Assembly (NCBI GenBank): GCA_900769845.1
Contig: CAAGIF010000107.1
Span: forward strand, 1-15,749
Direction: 5' to 3'
DNA: 15,749 bases
Source: an uncultured Oscillospiraceae bacterium
GTDB lineage: Bacteria > Bacillota_A > Clostridia > Oscillospirales > Oscillospiraceae
The notes beneath the pieces are model-generated. The model ran no database searches, was not told the DNA's origin, and saw only the letters and a list, made by a program, of their open reading frames with translations. Shown in pieces: positions 1 through 5,066 of this stretch; position 1 is the first letter of the stretch, and every line of letters starts with the position of its first letter. Made by a program: the position numbers and the translations under genes.

Positions 1-103
1 CGTCAAGAAATACACTATTCGGTAAATCCTGTTTGAGCTGTTGGCACACAGTTGTTTTTCCAACTCCCATAGTGCCACCAATCATATATAAAGTTTTCAT
101 CAT
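1..103 (-). CDS. P-loop kinase-like NTPase, N-terminal fragment (runs off left edge)
   Basis: The reading frame starts at ATGATG (103 or 100) behind an AGGTG-type ribosome binding site and stays open to the window edge, giving about 34 residues. The N-terminus is a hydrophobic strand followed by a Walker A loop, GGTMGVGKTT, with the P-loop lysine and threonines intact. That pattern is typical of small nucleotide-binding kinases (AAA_18/AAA_33-like). Substrate and full length cannot be known because Walker B and the lid lie outside the window. It follows the cyclase-family gene by 47 bases on the same strand with no terminator between, so it is probably the last visible gene of that operon. 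The P-loop is clear; which kinase it is remains a guess. Confidence 0.65.
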   Translation of the reverse strand, partial: MMKTLYMIGGTMGVGKTTVCQQLKQDLPNSVFLD

Positions 104-150
104 TCACACCTACAAATTGGAATTTGACTATCAGCTTTGCATCTTACAAC

Positions 151-750
151 TTAGCTATAGAGGTCTATTAGAACGGCTCTACATGGAGAACCGTCTGCAC
201 CTGATAAATTCAACGGTGCAGCATTCAAGAAATAAACCCCTTCAGAAACCTCACCTAAGCGAATGCCTTCAAGCAAGACGACATCAGCACCTAAAAGTGC
301 AAGATGTACTGCCATTGGCGCAGTTTGCGGTCCAATCGCCTGGGACTCATTCCCCAAAAGTAAAACCTCTGAAGCTGCAAATGCTTTTGCTGCCTCTAAC
401 GATACTTCAACATCGCCTTTTAGCAGAATCCTTTTAGCTGCCTCTGGATTCTGCTCCTTTGCTTTTTCAATTATTTCTGTGGCATCATTGTAAGTGATAA
501 CTCCATGATGTTCTGCCACATAAGCCGTTCCCACAAATACCTCTAAGCATAACTCATCAACGGCTTTTCCATCTCTAATAAAATGGAATGGTGCATCTAT
601 GTGTGTACCATTATGTGCGCACATACTAAATGCGGTCAAATTATACACTTCACCGTTTTGCATTGATTTCAGCACTTTTTTCTCTGGTGCAGGGTCACCA
701 GGATATACTTCGCAATTGAAAACCCTTTGGGAAATATCATAGATTTTCAT
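151..750 (-). CDS. Cyclase family protein (kynurenine formamidase-like metal hydrolase)
   Basis: A 199-residue protein, the usual length for the Cyclase family (PF04199; kynurenine formamidase KynB, isatin hydrolase and relatives). The family signature is present: HNGTHIDAPFHF at residues 46-57, where His46, His50, Asp52 and His56 match the family's divalent-metal ligands. The N-terminus (YDISQRVF...YPGDP) also fits. Known members hydrolyse amide or lactam-like bonds in the cytoplasm; the substrate here cannot be read from sequence, and no tryptophan catabolic gene is adjacent, so calling it KynB would be unsafe. The start is supported by a GAGGAG ribosome binding site 8 bases upstream. It follows the acetyltransferase gene by 26 bases. 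GC is about 40-43% in lines counted by eye, lower than the genes further right. Confidence 0.87.
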   Translation of the reverse strand: MKIYDISQRVFNCEVYPGDPAPEKKVLKSMQNGEVYNLTAFSMCAHNGTHIDAPFHFIRDGKAVDELCLEVFVGTAYVAEHHGVITYNDATEIIEKAKEQNPEAAKRILLKGDVEVSLEAAKAFAASEVLLLGNESQAIGPQTAPMAVHLALLGADVVLLEGIRLGEVSEGVYFLNAAPLNLSGADGSPCRAVLIDLYS

Positions 751-776
751 CTCATATTCTCCTCGTCAAATTCAAG

Positions 777-1337
777 TTATCTGCTTGCATCCCATTCTTT
801 TTTCAAAATCGCCCACTGGATCGTGTTCTCGTAGATAGGGTTGCCGTTTTCGTCATTCACAAAAGTCACAAACTCCCGGAAAAGGCCCTCCTGGCGCATA
901 CCCAGTTTTTGACACAGCTTTTGGCTGGACAGGTTGTAATCCTCTGTGAAGGCATAGATTCGGCGCGCACCCTTCCGGTAGAACAGATAATCAAAGAATG
1001 CCTTGGCCGCTTCAAATGCGTAGCCTTTTCCGTGATAGTCCGGGTGCAGCATCCAGCAAGGGCTGAAGGTATCAAGCACAGCGTTCTTGCCGTCCGGCGC
1101 AGGTGTTTCGGGCATCGCATCAATCTCACCGATCACCTTGCCGTTTTCCTTGAGGACGATAGCAAAATAATACTCGTTGTCTTTTGCTCTTTCCAGTACG
1201 GCACGCAGGGCTTCTTCCAGCGAATTTACCTTCATGCAAGCAAAGCAATGCACCATCGGCTCTTTCAAATATTCATATAGATCCGCGGCATCTTCCTCAC
1301 GGAAGGTTCGCAGGATTAATCTGGAAGTTTCAATCAT
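777..1337 (-). CDS. GNAT family N-acetyltransferase (RimJ/RimL type)
   Basis: A 186-residue GNAT protein. It opens with IETSRLILRTFREEDAADL, the beta1-alpha1 signature of Acetyltransf_3 (RimJ/RimL-like) enzymes. The acetyl-CoA pyrophosphate loop is YHGKGYA at residues 101-107, and the later segment with NLSSQKLCQKLGM is the usual motif B region. These enzymes transfer acetyl groups from acetyl-CoA to N-terminal, side-chain or small-molecule amines; the acceptor is unknown. The frame is open for 11 more codons upstream, but the ATG at 1337 has a GGAGAGG ribosome binding site just before it and begins the family homology, so it is the better start. It overlaps the end of the alpha/beta hydrolase gene by 8 bases, which implies translational coupling. 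Confidence 0.9.
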   Translation of the reverse strand: MIETSRLILRTFREEDAADLYEYLKEPMVHCFACMKVNSLEEALRAVLERAKDNEYYFAIVLKENGKVIGEIDAMPETPAPDGKNAVLDTFSPCWMLHPDYHGKGYAFEAAKAFFDYLFYRKGARRIYAFTEDYNLSSQKLCQKLGMRQEGLFREFVTFVNDENGNPIYENTIQWAILKKEWDASR

Positions 1338-2079
1338 TCTGCCCTCTCCATTCTTCCAATATCCGGACATATTTCTCTGGGTTGTTGATGCTCAAATCAC
1401 CATGCCGTAACCTTGGAAGGATCTCCGCCTTGCTGCAGGGAATAATACTGTTGAGCAGTTTGGCAGAATCCAGGATGCTTTTCTGCTCCCGGGAGCCTGC
1501 GACGATCTTCGTCCTTGCTGTTGTTTCTCTCAGGCCGTTTTTTATCTCATAAGCGCAATTGGCCTTTAGAAATGCGATCATATCAGCCTTGGTGATGGCA
1601 CAGGTATCACGGTAATAGTCTTCGAAGAGTTCCTTAGGAATACCAAGATAGGTGGCCTGCAGCTTGGCAAACCAGCGCTGTTTGATCAGACCGTAGCTCA
1701 TGCCGAAGGTGGGGCCGATTAATGCACAGGTCAGCTTTGACGGTTTCACCTGTGCGCTTTCAATCAGTGCAAGCCGGCAAATGTCCGGTCGTTGACTTAT
1801 CATCTCCAAAGCAATCTGACCGCCCAGAGAAAGACCTCCCAATACAGTAACCTGGCTACCGAAGTGGGTGTCAATATAGGAAATCAGTCTGGCAGCATTG
1901 TCCTCGATGGTTGTAAAAGATGCGTCGCTGCCAGCGTGGCCATCCAAGACCGGCAAAATCACATGGTAATCGTTCTCCAAAAGCGCTGCCACCTCCCGGT
2001 AATTCCACCAGGACAGACCGCCGCCATGGAACAGAAGGAGCGTATCTTTATTCTGTTTTCCAAACTCGAATACTGTCAT
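1330..2079 (-). CDS. Alpha/beta hydrolase
   Basis: A 249-residue single-domain alpha/beta hydrolase. HGGGLS at 18-23 is the oxyanion-hole strand end. The nucleophile elbow is GLSLGG at residues 82-87 with Ser84, and a late RHGDLSI segment supplies the probable catalytic His226; the acid residue is not assigned. It resembles the small esterase/peptidase-like hydrolases and has no signal peptide, so it is cytoplasmic. A GAAGGAG ribosome binding site lies 5 bases before the ATG. Its start codon overlaps the stop of the MBL gene as ATGA (2076-2079), so the two should be coupled in translation and made together. The substrate is unknown. Confidence 0.88.
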   Translation of the reverse strand: MTVFEFGKQNKDTLLLFHGGGLSWWNYREVAALLENDYHVILPVLDGHAGSDASFTTIEDNAARLISYIDTHFGSQVTVLGGLSLGGQIALEMISQRPDICRLALIESAQVKPSKLTCALIGPTFGMSYGLIKQRWFAKLQATYLGIPKELFEDYYRDTCAITKADMIAFLKANCAYEIKNGLRETTARTKIVAGSREQKSILDSAKLLNSIIPCSKAEILPRLRHGDLSINNPEKYVRILEEWRGQND

Positions 2080-2807
2080 GTTTTCTCCTTCAGCGGACGC
2101 AGGTGCAGACCTGCGATGATCTTCTTATTCTTTCGCAACTCACAGGGACAGAAGGGATTGCCGTGGGCAGTGTAAATCTTCTTAGCTCCAGATTCCAGCA
2201 TCTTGTCCCAAGACTGCTCAAATTCATCCTTATTCTCTACCCAGATGGTGATTTTATGAGAACTGGGAAGTCCATTCATGGCTGCATCACCGCAAAACAG
2301 ATTTCCATCCACCAAAAGAGAAATGGAATCTTCCGTGTGACCGGGTGTAAAAAGAATCTTACCATTCAGATTTCTTTCCACCTGCGCTAGATTCTCTGTA
2401 TTCAGCGTAATAATTTTTGACAAATGCTCTTCGCTGAGTTTGGGGTAGCGGTGGTCACCATTGCCCAGCAATGCCATCAGCTGACAAAACAGGAACGCTA
2501 TCAAGGTACTGCAACCTCCATCAAAGCTATTCTGTCCCCGGCGAAGACCTTCGATTGCCTTCTTATGAGCAATTACCTGCGCGTTAGGGTGCCTAGTCAT
2601 CCATTCTTCAAGGAAACCAGCGTGATCATCATGAGCATGCGTCAGGAAAATGTAACAAATCTCTTCCGGCTGAATCAGTAACTTCCGAAGCTTCTGTACA
2701 ACAGAAGTATAGCTGTTTTCATAACCGGTATCGATCATTATCCAGCCGCCTTCTGCGGGATAGATCCATGTATTCATAATTCGATTTCCTACATTACGAA
2801 TCTCCAT
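2076..2807 (-). CDS. MBL-fold metallo-hydrolase
   Basis: A metallo-beta-lactamase fold hydrolase of 243 residues. The metal-binding HAHDDHAG lies at residues 57-64. The further ligands expected for the fold are in place: His157 in TPGHT, Asp174 in FCGD and His215 in TAHGNP, so the active site looks complete for two metals. Family members range from glyoxalase II-like thioesterases to lactonases; the specific reaction is unknown. The frame is open for 12 codons further upstream to 2843, but a good extended -10 box lies at 2830-2838, inside that extension. The ATG at 2807, preceded by AAAGGGG, is therefore the likely start. It is the first gene of a minus-strand operon of small-molecule enzymes. 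Confidence 0.9.
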   Translation of the reverse strand: MEIRNVGNRIMNTWIYPAEGGWIMIDTGYENSYTSVVQKLRKLLIQPEEICYIFLTHAHDDHAGFLEEWMTRHPNAQVIAHKKAIEGLRRGQNSFDGGCSTLIAFLFCQLMALLGNGDHRYPKLSEEHLSKIITLNTENLAQVERNLNGKILFTPGHTEDSISLLVDGNLFCGDAAMNGLPSSHKITIWVENKDEFEQSWDKMLESGAKKIYTAHGNPFCPCELRKNKKIIAGLHLRPLKEKT

Positions 2808-2829
2808 AAGCGCAACCCCTTTTTTGATT

Positions 2830-2838
2830 ATTATATCA
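2830..2838 (-). promoter_or_regulatory. Extended -10 promoter of the MBL operon
   Basis: On the minus strand the sequence reads TGATATAAT, a perfect TATAAT (2830-2835) with a TG extension. No good -35 box is found 17 bases upstream, as is common with extended -10 promoters. Transcription should start near 2823, between the two possible ATGs of the MBL gene. This decides the start at 2807. Confidence 0.55.
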
Positions 2839-2857
2839 CACATTGCAAGTGGTGGGT

Positions 2858-2872
2858 TTGGGAGATTCCCAA
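2858..2872. repeat. Inverted repeat TTGGGA-GAT-TCCCAA, operator-like
   Basis: A perfect 6-bp inverted repeat with a 3-bp spacer, lying where the -35 region of the MBL promoter would be (about 20-40 bases upstream of its -10 box). Position and symmetry suggest a regulator binding site; there is no direct evidence of which protein would bind. Confidence 0.4.
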
Positions 2873-2878
2873 GTTTGG

Positions 2879-2900
2879 GTGAAATGTGCCGTCATTTCAC
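2879..2900. repeat. Inverted repeat GTGAAATG-N6-CATTTCAC
   Basis: A perfect 8-bp inverted repeat around TGCCGT, about 45 bases upstream of the MBL promoter's -10 box. It has no T-tract, so it does not look like a terminator; a protein binding site is more likely. The function is unknown. Confidence 0.4.
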
Positions 2901-2958
2901 GATGGGGGCTTCGAAAATGCCATCCGTCATTTTCTTGAATTTCATGCTGTAATCATTT

Positions 2959-2990
2959 GCCTCCGGTTTCGGCCGGAGGCTTTTCTTTTT
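2959..2990 (+). terminator. Rho-independent terminator with no gene in front of it
   Basis: An 8-bp GC-rich perfect stem (GCCTCCGG with CCGGAGGC, 2959-2966 and 2973-2980) with a 6-base loop, followed by TTTTCTTTTT. It is oriented for plus-strand transcription, yet there is no convincing plus-strand gene to its left. It may insulate the downstream operon or be the tail of a lost gene. Confidence 0.8.
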
Positions 2991-3002
2991 GCCAGCGTTG
3001 AC

Positions 3003-3031
3003 TTTACAGTGCACATTTTTTGTGCTAAAAT
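3003..3031 (+). promoter_or_regulatory. Promoter of the phosphatase-DUF2284 operon
   Basis: TTTACA (3003-3008), a 17-base spacer and TAAAAT (3026-3031) with a TGC extension. The spacer contains GCACA-TTTTT-TGTGC (3011-3025), an inverted repeat that could be an operator. The predicted start near 3038 gives a leader of about 170 nt before the phosphatase ATG. Confidence 0.6.
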
Positions 3032-3035
3032 TTCA

Positions 3036-3072
3036 TTGGTAAATATCCCTCTTTTACCAACATTTTTACCAA
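3036..3072. repeat. TTGGTAAA/TTTACCAA repeat cluster at the transcription start
   Basis: TTGGTAAA (3036-3043) is followed after 9 bases by its inverse TTTACCAA (3053-3060) and after 4 more bases by a second TTTACCAA (3065-3072). The cluster sits at the predicted +1 of the phosphatase operon, a normal place for a repressor operator. The binding factor is unknown. Confidence 0.45.
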
Positions 3073-3088
3073 AGTTGCCCGTGAAACC

Positions 3089-3184
3089 TTGAGAAGAAAC
3101 AAGAAGATTTGAGAAGATACGAAAACCGCCCCTAACATTTAGAGAACGAAAGGGGTGTAAATACAAGGATTTAAGAAGAAATCC
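3089..3184 (+). promoter_or_regulatory. Repeat- and hairpin-containing leader before the phosphatase gene
   Basis: TTGAGAAGA occurs twice with a 20-base period (3089-3097 and 3109-3117). CCCCT (3129-3133) can pair with AGGGG (3151-3155), and GGATTT (3167-3172) with AAATCC (3179-3184) across a 6-base loop. Apart from these elements I see no gene in 2844-3208. No known riboswitch class is recognised. Confidence 0.3.
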
Positions 3185-3208
3185 GGTACTTTTAAGGAGA
3201 TTCATAAG

Positions 3209-3640
3209 ATGGTGAAAATCTTATTTGTTTGCCACGGCAATATCTGCCGCAGTCCGATGGCGGAGTTTGTGATGAAGGATCTGGTGAAGAAAGCGGGACT
3301 GGAGGGGCGGTTTCAGATCGCTTCGGCGGCGGTGAGCAGGGAAGAGCTGGGAAATCCCGTATATCCTCCGGCGCGGCGGGAACTGCAGAAGCACGGCATT
3401 TCCTGCGATGGTCATGCTGCCCATCAGATCACCCGGAAGGAACTGAATGAATATGACTGCATTTACTACATGGATTCCAGCAACGCCCGGCTTTTAAGAC
3501 GGCTGTTTGGTCCGGATGCGTATAAGTGCCGGCCGCTGCTTAATCACGATGTGGCGGATCCCTGGTACACCGGAGATTTTACCGAAACCTGGAACGATGT
3601 GCTGACGGGCTGTCAGCGGATTCTGGAGGAACTGGCATGA
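3209..3640 (+). CDS. Low-molecular-weight protein tyrosine phosphatase
   Basis: A 143-residue LMW-PTP, slightly shorter than the usual 150-160. The N-terminal P-loop CHGNICRSP has nucleophile Cys8 and Arg14 in the C-x5-R arrangement; the general acid is Asp117 in the ADPWYTG segment near the C-terminus. The enzyme removes phosphate from tyrosine, and in some members arginine, residues of cytoplasmic proteins. ArsC-type arsenate reductases share the fold, but the DP acid loop and the motif context favour a phosphatase. The start has an AAGGAG ribosome binding site 9 bases upstream. Its stop overlaps the next gene's ATG. No tyrosine kinase or capsule gene is nearby, so the target is unknown. 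Confidence 0.95.
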   Translation: MVKILFVCHGNICRSPMAEFVMKDLVKKAGLEGRFQIASAAVSREELGNPVYPPARRELQKHGISCDGHAAHQITRKELNEYDCIYYMDSSNARLLRRLFGPDAYKCRPLLNHDVADPWYTGDFTETWNDVLTGCQRILEELA

Positions 3641-4173
3641 TGAACATGGAACTGCTGGAAGAAAAGCTGGCGGAGCTGCCGCTCTACGGCTATTTCTTCA
3701 TTGACCCTAAGGCGTTGGAGTTTTCTGACCGGATCCGATGGATCTGCAGGCAGGAATGCCCTATGTACGGAAAATCCTGGGCCTGCCCCCCTGGAGTGGG
3801 AGAGGTGGCGTCCTGTGAAAAAACCTGCCGGGGCTACGAAAACTGTCTGATGATGGTGACGGTCACAGAGGTACGGGATATCGCGGATGTGGAAGACTGT
3901 CTGAAAACCCGTCATCCCCATGAGGAAATTACCAATCAGGTCCGGGAGCTTATGCGGGAGCAGGGAGTGGAACCCTACATTCTTTCCACAGAGGCCTGCG
4001 CGGTTTGTGAGCGCTGCGCCTATCTGGACGGCCAACCCTGCCGAAAGCCCGAGAGAATGCATCCCTGCGTGGAAAGCCACGGCATCAATCTGATCCCCAC
4101 ACTGGAGGAGAACGGAATGGGTTTTCAGTTTGGCGGTAATGTTGTTACATGGGTGTCGCTGCTGTTTTACTAA
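3637..4173 (+). CDS. DUF2284 cysteine-rich putative metal-binding protein
   Basis: A 178-residue protein matching the DUF2284 family (predicted metal-binding protein). It has 12 cysteines, among them Cys41 and Cys50 in CPMYGKSWACPPG, and a C-x2-C-x2-C cluster at 121, 124 and 127 followed by Cys135 and Cys144. Such an arrangement is typical of Fe-S or zinc binding; the family function is not established. The gene starts at ATGATG, overlapping the phosphatase stop by 4 bases, with GGAGG upstream. The two are therefore almost certainly co-translated. No membrane segment or signal peptide is seen. The operon ends at the hairpin at 4181-4208. Confidence 0.87.
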   Translation: MMNMELLEEKLAELPLYGYFFIDPKALEFSDRIRWICRQECPMYGKSWACPPGVGEVASCEKTCRGYENCLMMVTVTEVRDIADVEDCLKTRHPHEEITNQVRELMREQGVEPYILSTEACAVCERCAYLDGQPCRKPERMHPCVESHGINLIPTLEENGMGFQFGGNVVTWVSLLFY

Positions 4174-4180
4174 GAAAAAT

Positions 4181-4220
4181 GACCCGGGAAGGTAACACTT
4201 CCCGGGTCGGTTTCGTTTAT
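4181..4220 (+). terminator. Strong, probably bidirectional terminator
   Basis: A perfect 11-bp stem, GACCCGGGAAG (4181-4191) with CTTCCCGGGTC (4198-4208), 6-base loop, then a T-rich run. The left flank is A-rich, giving a T-rich tail on the minus strand too. It lies between the convergent DUF2284 and CPBP genes and can serve both. Confidence 0.85.
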
Positions 4221-4230
4221 GGATGCTGTA

Positions 4231-4899
4231 TCAATACAGCAAAAATACAAGCAGATCCCAATACATATGCAGAAAAACAGGAACCCATATACTCTTGCTT
4301 TTGAGAAATGCCAGGCTGAAAATGACACTCAAAGCCAGGATACAGACAAAACCGAAATCTATAAAACTGCTGACAAATATCCCACTGCGGATCCAGATGG
4401 GGAAGTGAATGGCAAGAAACATAACTGCATTGATGAAAATGCAGTGCCATTTCTTTCCCTCGAAGCAGGTGGCGTTAAGGAGCCAGCCGCGAAAAACCAG
4501 TTCTTCAGTAATTCCCACAAACAGAATCGTGATGAGATCGCTGGCTCGAAAGGTATAGGAAATCATAAGTGTTCCGTTTTGCAAAACAGCGCCTGCCAGC
4601 AGATAAACCGTAAATCCGGCGAAGATGGGAAGATGGCGCTTCCAGTCGACTTTCCCGGTGAACATCTCCTTCAGACCGACAGAAACATCCGAAGAGAACC
4701 GACTAATCAGCCAGATGGCCGGCAGCGTCCATACAAGATTCTTAATGATTCCGTCACCAATCAGCTTCCGCAGAAAATCACTGGGAATTAGAACATCCAG
4801 TTTGCTTCCTAGTACAAACTCATAAAACGCCCAAACGGTGTAGAAAACCAGGCAGTAAATGGCCAAAACATAATGTTTACGATTTTTCATACAGGTCAT
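4231..4899 (-). CDS. CPBP family intramembrane glutamic endopeptidase
   Basis: A 222-residue, very hydrophobic protein with several membrane helices (for example about 10-30, 92-110, 120-130, 153-170 and 180-198). All three CPBP/Abi (CAAX protease and bacteriocin-processing, PF02517) motifs are present: EELVFR at 132-137 (EExxxR), FLAIH at 161-165 (FxxxH) and HMYWD at 211-215. The active site therefore looks intact. Bacterial members cleave peptides within the membrane, some in bacteriocin self-immunity or signalling; the substrate here is unknown. The frame is open much further upstream (to 5112), but that part overlaps the 55-aa gene in another frame. The ATG at 4899 forms an ATGA overlap with that gene's stop, so it is the likely start; ATG at 4890 is the alternative. 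Confidence 0.9.
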   Translation of the reverse strand: MTCMKNRKHYVLAIYCLVFYTVWAFYEFVLGSKLDVLIPSDFLRKLIGDGIIKNLVWTLPAIWLISRFSSDVSVGLKEMFTGKVDWKRHLPIFAGFTVYLLAGAVLQNGTLMISYTFRASDLITILFVGITEELVFRGWLLNATCFEGKKWHCIFINAVMFLAIHFPIWIRSGIFVSSFIDFGFVCILALSVIFSLAFLKSKSIWVPVFLHMYWDLLVFLLY

Positions 4900-5063
4900 A
4901 GCGCTCCATCTATCTGCCGGGCGATGGGGCAGTTGGGGCGGTAGATGCAGCTGCCGTATAAACAATCCACATCCCGGATCTTCCCATCCTCCAGCTCCAC
5001 GGTAACGATACGGCTGCGGTCGCACTGGCGGCAGTAACCGCTGATCATTTTTTCCTCTTCCAT
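4896..5063 (-). CDS. Small cysteine-rich protein, 55 aa
   Basis: A short frame squeezed between the GH13 stop (3 bases upstream) and the CPBP start (4-base ATGA overlap). It encodes 55 residues beginning MEEEKMISGYCRQCD, with five cysteines at 11, 14, 34, 39 and 45: a CxxC knuckle, an acidic middle, then DCLYGSC and PNCPIARQ. The spacing suggests a small zinc- or Fe-S-binding fold. A GAGG ribosome binding site sits about 9 bases upstream, inside the end of the GH13 gene. The exact fit between neighbours, the single start and stop overlaps and the non-random cysteine pattern make it a real gene. I do not recognise a named family and give no function. An internal ATG at residue 6 is a possible alternative start. 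Confidence 0.75.
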   Translation of the reverse strand: MEEEKMISGYCRQCDRSRIVTVELEDGKIRDVDCLYGSCIYRPNCPIARQIDGAL

Positions 5064-5066
5064 GGC

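Noticed and set aside
3089..3117. Possible CRISPR-like repeats (TTGAGAAGA twice, 20-base period)
   Set aside because: Only two short copies, no spacers of regular size and no cas gene. Kept as a leader repeat only.
2886..3205. Open frames on both strands of the 2844-3208 intergenic region (68 and 87 codons)
   Set aside because: The plus frame runs through a strong terminator and a promoter; the minus frame runs through the same hairpin and the phosphatase leader. Neither has a plausible ribosome binding site or recognisable protein.
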